Assembly: GCF_006385555.1 (NCBI RefSeq)
Contig: NZ_CP041036.1
Coordinates: 3,844,001 to 3,908,000, forward strand
Length of the DNA stretch: 64,000 nt
Direction of reading: 5' to 3'
Source: Shewanella polaris
GTDB lineage: Bacteria > Pseudomonadota > Gammaproteobacteria > Enterobacterales > Shewanellaceae
Shown here: positions 56,037-64,000 of the stretch, in pieces
Layout of the letters: the number at the start of each line of letters is the position of its first letter
How positions within the stretch are numbered: the stretch's first letter is position 1
Position numbers and translations under genes: made by a program
The notes under the pieces: generated by a model
Told to the model about the DNA's origin: nothing
What the model saw: the letters and a program-made list of their open reading frames with translations, nothing else
The model's database searches: none

Positions 56037-56937
56037 ATGACATTTTTTCAAGAATATGGGTTAACTCAAGATCTGGCGATTATTCTAGCCATTGATTTAA
56101 CCATCGCTATCGTTTTACTGGCGCTAATGCGTTACTTGCAGGGCTGGAGCATTAAAGTCAACAGCAGTGCCGAACTCGCTGAGCGTGACAATTTTGCATT
56201 TGGTATTAGTACCGCTGGTGCTGTTGCGGCATTAGGTATTGTGCTCACGGGTGCTATTACCGGCGAAGCAGCACCATCGTATTTAACCGAAGCCATCGGT
56301 ATGTCGGCTTACGGCTTATTTGGTTTAGTGTTAATCAAATTAGGCCGATTTTTGCATGATAAAATCGCTTTAAATGAATTTGCTAAAAATGCTGAAATCC
56401 TTAAAGGTAATGTGTCTGTTGCCGTAGTAGATGCCGCAGCAGCTATAGCCACAGCCATTATTATCCGCGCTGTATTAATGTGGGCCGAAGATATTACCCT
56501 AGATACCTTCATTGCCATTTTTAGTGCCTTTCTAATCTCACAACTCATGCTAGTGATACTCACTCGATTACGAGAAAAACGTTATGCTCAACGTAATCAA
56601 GGTGCCTCAATGCAACAAGCATTAACCCAAGGTCAAACGGCATTAGCATTACGTCACAGTGGTTACATGATAGCCATGGCGTTAAGTTTTTAATGCAGCA
56701 AGTCATTTCATTGTTTATAACCCAACCGCCCATCTAAGCAACATTCTTGGTTGGTGTGTATTTTCATTGATCATGCTGGCAGTGTTATCGCTATTAATAA
56801 CGCTAGTGAAAAAACTGGTGTTAGCGGGTATCAATCTTGCTGAAGAAGTTGAAAAGCAACAAAACATTGGTATTGCTGCTGTAGAAATGGCGATTAGTAT
56901 TGCCGTTGCCCTTATTCTCACGGCGCTAATGGCTTAA
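56037..56937 (+). CDS. Double DUF350 (YjfL-like) membrane protein with an apparent +1 frameshift
   Basis: The first frame gives 218 residues with DUF350 helices (LAIILAIDLTIAIVLLALMRYL, FGISTAGAVAALGIVLTGAI) and stops at AGT-TTT-TAA (56685-56693). One base further on, the sequence continues without a stop for 80 more residues (NAASHFIVYNPTAHLSNIL ... VEKQQNIGIAAVEMAISIAVA) and ends at 56937, three bases before the next gene. The joined protein of ~299 residues has two DUF350 units, the expected form. The shift lies in a run of five T at 56687-56691. A mutation, sequencing error or programmed slip are all possible. Confidence 0.82.
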
Positions 56938-56940
56938 TTT

Positions 56941-58701
56941 ATGACAACACCTTTGCTCGATGCACTTCCCGCTAGCACAACACAGGGGGACTCGCAGCAA
57001 AGTCCTCTTCCATCCCGTCAAGTATCGTGGTTTGATGATGCCTTATTACTCGGCATCATGGCTTCGCTGGCGGGATGTGGTCTTATTTATGAATACTTAT
57101 TATCGCACTATGCCGGCCGAATTCTCGGCGCGCTAGAAGCTGCCATTTACACCATGATTGGTTTAATGATTGTGTCAATGGGTGTGGGGGCATTTGCCGC
57201 CCGAAAAATAAAATGCGCATTCACCGGCTTTGCCATGCTCGAATTAACAGTGGCACTGTGTGGCTCATTTGCCATTATTGTTACCGCTGCTGTGATTGGG
57301 TTTGGTCAACAACTGCCATTAGCCATCGCCAATACACTGGGCCTGCCGCCCGATCATTTACCTAATGGTGGCTTTATTGCTAGCCTGCAAACCCTGAGTG
57401 AATACTTGCCTTACGTTTGGGGAGTATTACTTGGGTTAATGATTGGTATGGAAATTCCGCTTATCGCCCGCGTTCGGCAATCCTTATCTGAAGCGCACTT
57501 ACTGCATAATGCCGGCACCATATATGGTGCCGATTACATTGGTGCAGGTATAGGTGCCGCTATCTGGGTCGGTTTTATGCTGGCCATAGATATTCAATTA
57601 GCGGCCGCACTCACCGCCAGTGTTAACTTGCTCGCTGGACTGGTATTTATTTGGCGTTTTTGGTCAAAAATAAACCATGTCAAATTGTTGTTGATTGGCC
57701 ATATTATTGCCAGTGTAGTCATTGGTGTTTTAGCGGTTAAAGGCCCTAGCTGGGAACAGCATTTTAATAACCTATTGTATAAAGATCATGTGGTCTATGC
57801 CAAAGCGACACGTTTCCAGCAGCTCAACTTTACTGAGCGATTACGTGGTGGCGGGCTACCTCCTGTTTATAATTTATATATCAACGGTCGTTTGCAATTT
57901 TCTAGCAACGACGAGCATATCTATCACAGCTTTTTAGTTCATCCAACATTGGCTGCCAGCGCACGTCACGATAACGTGTTAATCATTGGCGGAGGTGATG
58001 GTCTAGGGCTAAAGCAAGTACTCAAATGGCAACCTAAAACCGTTACCTTAATGGATTTAGATCAAGATTTGTTGGCATTATTTAAATCGCCACCGGCTGA
58101 TATGCCACAACGTTTAAGCGATGCATTACTGGCGTTAAACGGCGATGCCTTGAATGACCCACGCTTAACCTTAATGGTCGACGATGCATTTAACGGCGTC
58201 GATAAACTTATTAAAACGGGCCAAATGTTTGATGCCATCATTGTGGATTTGCCCGACCCAAGCCACCCAGATTTAAACAAACTGTATTCAGATTTATTTT
58301 ATCGCAAACTCAATGAATTACTCAGTGCAGATGGGGTGATCACGGTGCAATCAACCTCTCCTTATCATGCAAAAAAAGCATTTATCTCGGTTGGCAAAAC
58401 ACTCGCTGCAGCAGGTTTTAATGTCAAACAGTATCACCATAATGTCCCTAGCTTTGGTGAGTGGGGTTGGAGTATCGGCAGTAAAATGGGTAAAAACCCA
58501 CAACAACGATTGGCCGCTATTGATCAAATGCCAGTACCAGAAGACTGGCTTACACCAGGGCTTATCCACGCTTCATTTGAGTTTCCAAAGAATTTTTATA
58601 CCGATATAGACAAGATTAAGGTGAACGAAATTGGTTCATTACAGCTGTATTACTACCACTTAGCTGCTTGGTCAGAAAATGAAGTCATTAATCTTTTTTA
58701 A
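56941..58701 (+). CDS. Membrane-fused spermidine synthase-like aminopropyltransferase
   Basis: The N-terminal ~260 residues have seven or eight membrane helices (MASLAGCGLIYEYLLSHYAG..., AAIYTMIGLMIVSMGVGAFA). The C-terminal ~300 residues form a Rossmann domain of the polyamine synthase family: NVLIIGGGDGLGLKQVL for the nucleotide (~345), TVTLMDLDQDL (acidic residue for the substrate), and IIVDLPDPSHPDLNKLYS, with the Asp-rich loop near residue 440. The acceptor is unknown, and membrane-fused members may not make free spermidine. It starts three bases after the DUF350 frame ends. Confidence 0.88.
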   Translation: MTTPLLDALPASTTQGDSQQSPLPSRQVSWFDDALLLGIMASLAGCGLIYEYLLSHYAGRILGALEAAIYTMIGLMIVSMGVGAFAARKIKCAFTGFAMLELTVALCGSFAIIVTAAVIGFGQQLPLAIANTLGLPPDHLPNGGFIASLQTLSEYLPYVWGVLLGLMIGMEIPLIARVRQSLSEAHLLHNAGTIYGADYIGAGIGAAIWVGFMLAIDIQLAAALTASVNLLAGLVFIWRFWSKINHVKLLLIGHIIASVVIGVLAVKGPSWEQHFNNLLYKDHVVYAKATRFQQLNFTERLRGGGLPPVYNLYINGRLQFSSNDEHIYHSFLVHPTLAASARHDNVLIIGGGDGLGLKQVLKWQPKTVTLMDLDQDLLALFKSPPADMPQRLSDALLALNGDALNDPRLTLMVDDAFNGVDKLIKTGQMFDAIIVDLPDPSHPDLNKLYSDLFYRKLNELLSADGVITVQSTSPYHAKKAFISVGKTLAAAGFNVKQYHHNVPSFGEWGWSIGSKMGKNPQQRLAAIDQMPVPEDWLTPGLIHASFEFPKNFYTDIDKIKVNEIGSLQLYYYHLAAWSENEVINLF

Positions 58702-58717
58702 TTGGATTAATTAGCAC

Positions 58718-58766
58718 TTGACATAATATGTCTAAATGCTATCTTTACTCACAGACATAATATGTC
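58718..58766 (+). promoter_or_regulatory. Internal promoter with two GACATAATATGTC operators
   Basis: TTGACA (58718-58723), a 16-base spacer and TATCTT (58740-58745) form a sigma-70-type promoter. One palindrome (58720-58732) overlaps the -35 element; the second (58754-58766) lies just past the expected start site. Centre spacing is 34 bases. The DUF2170 gene begins 15 bases downstream. Confidence 0.8.
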
Positions 58767-58780
58767 AATTAAGGGCACAT

Positions 58781-59194
58781 ATGAATATCCATACCATTGC
58801 AAATCACCTCAACGGACAATGCGATCAAAGCAAAACCGGTTTTCAGTTTGATTGTTATCTGATTGATGGTGACGTTGAAGTGTTGCAAGTCAATATTGTC
58901 GGCCGAGAAGAAATTCCGGTATTTGTATCAGTAACTGACAACCAAATATTGTGTATCAGTTATCTGTGGGGCGAAAACGAAGTAAACCAAGGTCGCCGCG
59001 CTGAAATGTTTGAGACCATGTTAGAGCTTAACATTCCCATGCCATTATCATCATTTGCAAAAATTGATGATAAATATGTGGTTTACGGTGCATTGTCTGT
59101 GCTGTCAAGCATGGAAGAGATTGAACAAGAATTAGCAGTACTGTCAGACAACTGTCTGGAAGTTATCGATGAACTCGTCGAATTTTTAAACTAA
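58781..59194 (+). CDS. DUF2170 protein, YjfI-like
   Basis: A 137-residue acidic protein beginning MNIHTIANHLNGQCDQSKTG; ATG 58781 has AAGGG upstream, which rules out the longer frame from 58736. It matches the E. coli YjfI family in containing DVEVLQVNIVGREEIPVFVSV and ELNIPMPLSSFAKIDDKYVVYGALS. The function is unknown. It is followed after 10 bases by the PspA gene, the same order as yjfI-yjfJ in E. coli. Confidence 0.88.
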   Translation: MNIHTIANHLNGQCDQSKTGFQFDCYLIDGDVEVLQVNIVGREEIPVFVSVTDNQILCISYLWGENEVNQGRRAEMFETMLELNIPMPLSSFAKIDDKYVVYGALSVLSSMEEIEQELAVLSDNCLEVIDELVEFLN

Positions 59195-59204
59195 GGAGCC
59201 AATT

Positions 59205-59894
59205 ATGGGCATTCTAAACAAGATTCTTACCGCGTTTCGTGGTGGTGCAACAGAAGTTGGCCAAAATATTGTTGATGCAAACTCAACTCGAATTTTTGAG
59301 CAAGAAATTCGTGATGCAGAAAAACATTTAACTAAAGCCAAGCGTGAACTAACTGACGTGATGGCTAAAGAAATGCAAGCCAGTCGCGAAATTGATCGCC
59401 TAAAGCGCAGTGTCGCTGAGCACGAAGGTTATGTAACCCAAGCGCTAGATAAAGGTAATGAAGCACTAGCTATCGAAATTGCTGAAAAAATTGCCCAGTT
59501 AGATGAAGAGTTAGCCGAGCAACAAACTGCCAATGACAGCTTTAGTTCACATGCTGTGCGTTTAAAAGATTTAGTGAAAAAGACCGAGCGTCAGTTAAAT
59601 GATTATCAACGTCAATTAACTATGGTCAAAACCACTGAAAGCGTACAAAAAGCCACTGCGACTATCACAGACTCATTTGCGTCAAGCAACTCAAAACTGC
59701 TTAATGCTAAAGATTCGCTTGAGCGTATTAAAGCCCGTCAACAGCAATTTGATGATCGCTTAAAAGCATCAGAGACTTTAGCTGAAGAAAACAGTGATAA
59801 GTCATTACATGCCAAACTTGCTGAAGCAGGTATTGGTGAGCAAAAGTCGAATGCTAATGCCGTATTAGATCGCATTAAAGCACGTAAAGGCTAA
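59205..59894 (+). CDS. PspA/IM30-family protein, YjfJ-like
   Basis: PspA/IM30 proteins are ESCRT-III-like coiled-coil proteins that bind and repair stressed membranes. The 229-residue sequence is nearly all helix: the amphipathic N-terminus MGILNKILTAFRGGATEVGQ, then the long hairpin DAEKHLTKAKRELTDVMAKE... with heptad pattern to ~residue 190. AAGGAG precedes ATG 59205. No pspF, pspB or pspC is nearby, so it is outside the classical Psp regulon; it lies between DUF2170 and DUF2491 genes, as yjfJ does. Confidence 0.92.
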   Translation: MGILNKILTAFRGGATEVGQNIVDANSTRIFEQEIRDAEKHLTKAKRELTDVMAKEMQASREIDRLKRSVAEHEGYVTQALDKGNEALAIEIAEKIAQLDEELAEQQTANDSFSSHAVRLKDLVKKTERQLNDYQRQLTMVKTTESVQKATATITDSFASSNSKLLNAKDSLERIKARQQQFDDRLKASETLAEENSDKSLHAKLAEAGIGEQKSNANAVLDRIKARKG

Positions 59895-59900
59895 GCGGTT

Positions 59901-60554
59901 ATGGGATTTCTTAGCGGCCTATTCGGCAAAAAAGAAGCCCCGAAGCGCCAGCTTGACCATCCTAACAAACTGCTCAAGGGTGATATGATCACCCTTGATG
60001 ACAGTTTTGCTTTGCCTACGCAATTGCGTGGGCAACAGCTTAAGGTTGAAGCTGTTCATACTTATGAATACCAGCGCTCGCAGCTTTGTGAATTCTTATT
60101 ACGTGGCCATAACGGCACCGCAATCTACTTATCCTACGTGCAAGAAGACGAATCTTACCTCAGTATTTCAATGAAAATTAATCGCGCTGTGGTTGAACAA
60201 TTGTTTGATCTTGACGCATTTGCTGAAATATTTGAAGAGCCTGGCAAAGCCACACTCTCAGTGAAAGCCCTTCCAAGTGAATTAAGCACAGAATTGGATA
60301 AATGGCTTAGTGATGAATATCATCAAGTCGAATTTGCAAGTTTTGGCTACTTCCATCGTCAAGATTTTCGAGGCTTAACACCTCCGCAAAATGACGATGA
60401 TGCACATGGCGAAGGCTTTGAAGGTTATAGTTTGGTGAATGCCGATGACTCTCACGCTGTGGATATAGAAGTTTATGAAAGTGGCGACACTGAAGTAATG
60501 CTAACGTTATATCGTCCATTGACCGATATTAGAGAGTACTGGCCAGCAAGCTGA
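59901..60554 (+). CDS. DUF2491 protein, YjfK-like
   Basis: A 217-residue soluble protein starting six bases after the PspA stop. It opens MGFLSGLFGKKEAPKRQLDHPNKL, a segment with amphipathic membrane-binding character, and contains KVEAVHTYEYQRSQLCEFLLRG and EVMLTLYRPLTDIREYWPAS. This fits the E. coli YjfK family. The function is unknown; co-occurrence with PspA suggests a membrane-surface role. Confidence 0.87.
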   Translation: MGFLSGLFGKKEAPKRQLDHPNKLLKGDMITLDDSFALPTQLRGQQLKVEAVHTYEYQRSQLCEFLLRGHNGTAIYLSYVQEDESYLSISMKINRAVVEQLFDLDAFAEIFEEPGKATLSVKALPSELSTELDKWLSDEYHQVEFASFGYFHRQDFRGLTPPQNDDDAHGEGFEGYSLVNADDSHAVDIEVYESGDTEVMLTLYRPLTDIREYWPAS

Positions 60555-60577
60555 TACAGGTAGGAGATAATTTTCTA

Positions 60578-60913
60578 ATGAGCTCAGGCAAACCATTACC
60601 AGAGACATGGCTTAAAAACCAACAAGCGGCAAAAGCGACTCAAGTGGCTTTTGATTTGGATGAGAAACTTCAATACTCTATCCGCAAAGCCGCATTAGAT
60701 AAAGGTGTTAGCCCTTCAGACCAAATCCGAACCATACTCGGATTGTCAGTATCTAAACGCCCTAAGCGCCCCCGTTTGACCGTATCGTTAAATGCTGAAG
60801 ATTACGTCATTTTAGCGCAAAAATACGGCTTAGAAAGTGAATCTCAGCTGGAAATCAAAAAGCGTGTTCTAGATGATTTAGTTAATTTCGTAGACACTAA
60901 ATTAACCAAATAA
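60578..60913 (+). CDS. Small basic protein with two ribbon-helix-helix-like units
   Basis: In 111 residues two similar units can be read. The first is TQVAFDLDEKL (strand), QYSIRKAALDKG (helix) and SPSDQIRTIL (helix); the second is PRLTVSLNAED, YVILAQKYGLE and SQLEIKKRVLDDLVNF. This strand-helix-helix order is that of ribbon-helix-helix DNA-binding proteins. A GGAG site precedes ATG 60578. It ends in the operon, before a terminator, and is a candidate regulator of the palindromes upstream. No family was recognised with certainty. Confidence 0.7.
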   Translation: MSSGKPLPETWLKNQQAAKATQVAFDLDEKLQYSIRKAALDKGVSPSDQIRTILGLSVSKRPKRPRLTVSLNAEDYVILAQKYGLESESQLEIKKRVLDDLVNFVDTKLTK

Positions 60914-60941
60914 ATATGCTTAACGATTCATTTCAGTAATT

Positions 60942-60977
60942 AAAAAACGCACTAGGCTCCTGTCTTGTGCGTTTTTT
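60942..60977 (+). terminator. Terminator at the end of the PspA operon
   Basis: AAAAAACGCAC and GTGCGTTTTTT pair around a 14-base loop, 28 bases after the small RHH-like gene. Confidence 0.9.
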
Positions 60978-61041
60978 GTTATGATAAAGTTCATCATTTA
61001 ATAAAGCCTATTGGCTAACCAACGTAAGCGGACTTAACTAC

Positions 61042-61866
61042 ATGCTCGAATCAAAACGTTGGTCCATCAAAAACGTCGAAGCCCCTAGCCCATTTGAACT
61101 TGCGATGATGGTACTATCGTTAGTCTCTGTGGTAATTGTTCTTACTATGACTTTCGGCCATTTCGATACCGAAACCAACAAGATTTTACTGTATATCGAC
61201 AGCTCGATATGCGTCATTTTCATGATCAATTTTTTTTATGGCTTATTCAAAGCTCGCAATAAAACCTATTACTTAAGACATCATTGGATTGATTTTGTTG
61301 CCAGCATCCCAGCCATTGAAGCACTACGTATAGCACGGGTATTTCAAATATTAAGAGTGATCCGCCTTATCCGCATGAGCCGGTCATTAATAATCCCATT
61401 ATTACGCCAACGAAAACAGACTACATTAGCCAGTTTATTGGTGGCAATGGTGCTCATTCTTGCTGCTGCTTCAGTACTTATTTTATTAGTAGAAAGCGCA
61501 GAGCCTAACGCCAATATCCAAACCGCTGAACAAGCTATTTGGTGGGCTCTCGTCACTATCTCAACTGTCGGTTACGGTGACTTCTATCCCGTCAGTACTA
61601 TCGGTCATATCATTGGTGGTTTGGTCATTATCAGTGGTGTCAGCTTTTTTGGGGTTATTTCGGGTTATATGGCTTCAGTATTTGTGGCGCCAGATGAACA
61701 AGAACGTAGTGAAGCACAAGAGGCTCAAGCGGCACATAAAGAACACATTAATAATCAGCTGACTCAAGCACTCGAACAAATGCAGCAAAACCAGCTTAAA
61801 ATGGAACAAAACCAACAACAAATGCTGGATGAAATTGCCAAATTAAGACAACAACAAGATAAATAA
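61042..61866 (+). CDS. Voltage-gated-type potassium channel
   Basis: A 274-residue six-helix ion channel. S4 is positively charged (RIARVFQILRVIRLIRMSRSL), the pore loop contains the selectivity filter TVGYGD (~residue 176), S6 follows, and a C-terminal coiled coil is rich in Gln (LTQALEQMQQNQLKMEQNQQQM). It is a tetrameric K+ channel of the inner membrane. It lies after the PspA operon terminator but in the same direction, and channels of this type have been noted near PspA genes. Confidence 0.93.
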   Translation: MLESKRWSIKNVEAPSPFELAMMVLSLVSVVIVLTMTFGHFDTETNKILLYIDSSICVIFMINFFYGLFKARNKTYYLRHHWIDFVASIPAIEALRIARVFQILRVIRLIRMSRSLIIPLLRQRKQTTLASLLVAMVLILAAASVLILLVESAEPNANIQTAEQAIWWALVTISTVGYGDFYPVSTIGHIIGGLVIISGVSFFGVISGYMASVFVAPDEQERSEAQEAQAAHKEHINNQLTQALEQMQQNQLKMEQNQQQMLDEIAKLRQQQDK

Positions 61867-61893
61867 TCATCAAACTAAACCGAAAAACAGCTC

Positions 61894-61934
61894 AATAAAA
61901 AGCCCAAGATAATCTATATCTTGGGCTTTTTATT
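61894..61934. terminator. Bidirectional terminator between the channel gene and mrcB
   Basis: AATAAAAAGCCCAAGAT and ATCTTGGGCTTTTTATT form a 17-bp stem with T runs on both strands for the convergent genes. Confidence 0.93.
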
Positions 61935-61946
61935 AGTATCCATTAA

Positions 61947-64000
61947 CTAATTACCCACTAACTTTTGCCACCAAGACAAAGATTCACCGCAATTTTTTGC
62001 GGGTCTATAGCTGCTATCTAGCGCTGGCAGACCAATGATATTGTCACAATTGCCTTGCTTAGCCGCACCAGTGGTGCGATCAAAATAACCATTAATAACT
62101 CCATTAACAGGGATCATACGTAAACTCAGTGGTGGGCGTTGTTGCAAAAATGCTTGATACACAGCCATTGCTCCACTACTACCGTACAAACCCGTTTTAC
62201 TATTATCATCTTGGCCTACCCAAATGGCCGCTACGTTACGTTCATCAAAACCGGCAAACCATGAATCACGACTGTCATTACTGGTACCCGTTTTACCCGC
62301 CAAACGCACCCCAGGAAAAGCGGCACCTAAACGCTTAGCTGTGCCATTACGTACCACTTGATTCATCGCATATTGGATTAAATAATCTGTCGCAGGATTG
62401 ATCGCTTGGGATCCAGCCGCACGACTCACATCCAAAGCTTGATTTTGACTATCCAACACAGCGGTAATAGAGGTTAATTTACGGTAACGACCTCCATCAG
62501 CCACAGTTTGGTAAACCTGCGCTACCATCAATGGCGAACCATTCACGGCACCTAGCAACATAGATGGATAAGGTGAAATATCATCAGCCCAACCCGATTT
62601 TTGTAGTGTAGAAGCAACATTACTAACACCAACGGCTAAACCGACATTAACTGTGGGGACATTCATCGAATCTTTAAATGCAGTAAGCAGAGGCACTTGA
62701 CCACTGAATTTCTTGTCAAAGTTCTTTGGTGACCATGTTTTACCTTGTTCATTTTTTAATGTTATCGGCTTATCTTCAACAGGTGTAGCCAAGGTGAATT
62801 TATCACTTTGGTTTAATGCGCTGGCATATACAAAAGGTTTAATTAAAGAACCGATTGGACGACGAATTTCAACGGCACGGTTAAATCCTTCATAACCGGG
62901 TACTTTATCGCCAACCATGGCCGCAATACCACCGCTGTACTTGTCGGTAACAACCATACCAACCTGAATATTTTTAGCGCGTTTATTTAACAAAGCCATC
63001 GTAGATGTCACCGCTTTTTCTGCTGCTTCCTGGGCCATTGGATCTAGTGTGGTATACACTTTAACGCCCGATTGTTGCAGTAACGAATCTCCATAACGAT
63101 CGCGGAGCTCTTGTTTCACAACAGCAAAAAATGCGGGTAATTTTTGATGCACCGATTTTTTTGCACTACGTAAGCCGATAGGCGACTCTGCAGCGGCCTT
63201 ATATTGCGCAACAGTAAGCTTATCATTTTCCATTAATATGCGTAAAACGAGGTCTCGTCGTTCTTGAGATCGTTCAGGGTAACGCCACGGATTGTAATAA
63301 GATGGCCCTTTAATTACCGCCACCAAAAAGGCTTGCTGCGATACCGTTAACTCACCCACAGGACGGCCAAAATAAAACTGTGAGGCTAAGCCCATGCCGT
63401 GTACACCACGAGACTTATCTTGCCCCATGTACACTTCATTTAGGTAGGCTTCTAAAATTTCATCCTTGCTGTAACGAAAATCAATAATCAGCGCCATTAA
63501 CGCTTCGCGTACTTTACGCACTATAGAGCGCTCACTGCTTAAAAAGAAGTTTTTGGCTAATTGCTGGGTCAACGTTGAACCGCCCTGCACAGTTCGGCCA
63601 GCAGTAATATTGACCATTGCCGCGCGGGCAATAGCTAAGGGATTAACCCCAAAATGATCATAAAAGCTACGGTCTTCCACTAAAATGAGTGCATCGATAA
63701 TAATGCTAGGGATCTCAGGACTTGGAACAAATAAACGATCTTCTCCGTCGCCAGCAACAATGCGGTCGAGTAATACAGGCTCTAGATGGAATACCGCCAA
63801 TTCACGCTTATCAGACATGCGAGTCACTGAACTCACCCCTTCAGAGTCAAAGCTAATCATTACGCGTTGCTCAGCTTGATTGCCTTCGGGATGTAAAAAA
63901 GGACGACGCCATAATTCAATACGAGTACTTGAAGCCGAAAACTCGCCAACTTGCCTTGGGTTAGCCACTTTTCGGTAACCAAGCAGTTTCAACTCTGCCA
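61947..64000 (-). CDS. mrcB: Penicillin-binding protein 1b, 5' end outside the window
   Basis: A bifunctional glycosyltransferase/transpeptidase of class A, incomplete at the N-terminus (about 684 residues visible). The visible part begins in the UB2H region (KLLGYRKVANPRQVGEF). The GT51 domain has the catalytic Glu in LVEDRSFYDHFG and the GGSTLTQQLAKN block. The transpeptidase has SLIKP (SxxK), SMN (SxN) and KTGTS (KTG). The TTG at 63992 is an internal Leu codon, not a start. LpoB, its activator, is encoded at 33.5 kb. Confidence 0.95.
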   Translation of the reverse strand, partial: AELKLLGYRKVANPRQVGEFSASSTRIELWRRPFLHPEGNQAEQRVMISFDSEGVSSVTRMSDKRELAVFHLEPVLLDRIVAGDGEDRLFVPSPEIPSIIIDALILVEDRSFYDHFGVNPLAIARAAMVNITAGRTVQGGSTLTQQLAKNFFLSSERSIVRKVREALMALIIDFRYSKDEILEAYLNEVYMGQDKSRGVHGMGLASQFYFGRPVGELTVSQQAFLVAVIKGPSYYNPWRYPERSQERRDLVLRILMENDKLTVAQYKAAAESPIGLRSAKKSVHQKLPAFFAVVKQELRDRYGDSLLQQSGVKVYTTLDPMAQEAAEKAVTSTMALLNKRAKNIQVGMVVTDKYSGGIAAMVGDKVPGYEGFNRAVEIRRPIGSLIKPFVYASALNQSDKFTLATPVEDKPITLKNEQGKTWSPKNFDKKFSGQVPLLTAFKDSMNVPTVNVGLAVGVSNVASTLQKSGWADDISPYPSMLLGAVNGSPLMVAQVYQTVADGGRYRKLTSITAVLDSQNQALDVSRAAGSQAINPATDYLIQYAMNQVVRNGTAKRLGAAFPGVRLAGKTGTSNDSRDSWFAGFDERNVAAIWVGQDDNSKTGLYGSSGAMAVYQAFLQQRPPLSLRMIPVNGVINGYFDRTTGAAKQGNCDNIIGLPALDSSYRPAKNCGESLSWWQKLVGN

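Noticed and set aside
56715..56921. 68-codon minus-strand frame behind the DUF350 stop
   Set aside because: The plus strand there reads as the second DUF350 unit after a one-base shift, which explains the open region better.
63990..63992. Start codon of mrcB at 63992
   Set aside because: It is TTG in a frame that stays open to the window edge, and PBP1b normally has over 100 more residues upstream.
1..64000. CRISPR arrays, rRNA, tRNA or prophage genes
   Set aside because: No spaced direct repeat arrays, clover-leaf genes, rRNA segments, integrase or phage structural genes were seen while reading both strands; a tRNA scan would be needed to exclude them fully.

Overview
The window reads as chromosomal DNA of a marine, facultatively respiring gammaproteobacterium, most likely Shewanella, probably a cold-water species close to S. 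frigidimarina or S. livingstonensis. Support comes from the AT-rich composition, a pentahaem NrfA nitrite reductase next to narQ-narP with no nrfBCD, a soluble DyP peroxidase below an Fe(III) ABC transporter, and many proteins whose best match by eye is Enterobacteria or Vibrio. The genus is inferred from gene content and was not tested by a search. Most genes are housekeeping or respiratory. No prophage, integron, CRISPR array, rRNA or tRNA was seen. The only mobile element found is a MITE-like repeat of about 300 bp.

Layout. 0-5 kb: 3' end of metK, two GNAT acetyltransferases, a META lipoprotein, and argR with an ARG box. 4-10 kb: DyP peroxidase and an FbpABC-type iron transporter behind a Fur box, then fpr. 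10-16 kb: a DUF5610 protein, a membrane-anchored GltB-like flavoprotein, small unknown genes and an Atm1-like ABC exporter. 16-20 kb: aroG, a solute-binding protein, a frameshifted transglutaminase/TPR lipoprotein gene and the MITE. 20-28 kb: glnK-amtB with paired NtrC-like sites, nrfA with a NarP site, narQ-narP and a lone modA-like gene. 28-37 kb: zntB, fkpA, slyX, a second peptide deformylase, a COG3014 lipoprotein, lpoB and an M1 aminopeptidase. 37-43 kb: an EEP-family hydrolase, a CIA30 protein, a HAD phosphatase and a slyA-hlyD-DUF2955 efflux operon with two SlyA-type operators. 43-50 kb: quinol NO reductase and norR, an L,D-transpeptidase, a bactofilin and a decayed zapE-like gene. 50-55 kb: an SbtA-like permease and glnE. 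55-62 kb: an operon around a PspA homologue. 62-64 kb: the 3' part of mrcB (PBP1b).

The most interesting region is 54.9-61.9 kb. It encodes a lipoprotein, a double DUF350 membrane protein, a membrane-fused aminopropyltransferase, DUF2170, PspA, DUF2491, a small protein that looks like two ribbon-helix-helix units, and a K+-channel-like protein. Parts of this set match the E. coli yjfIJKL genes and published PspA neighbourhoods. What seems new is regulatory. An odd palindrome, GACATAATATGTC, occurs once at the head of the operon and twice around a good internal promoter. The DUF350 gene also crosses a UUU-UAA stop where a +1 slip would restore a long conserved-looking reading frame. Nitrogen oxide respiration is the second theme: NarP, FNR, NorR and sigma-54 type sites can be read directly in front of nrfA and norB.
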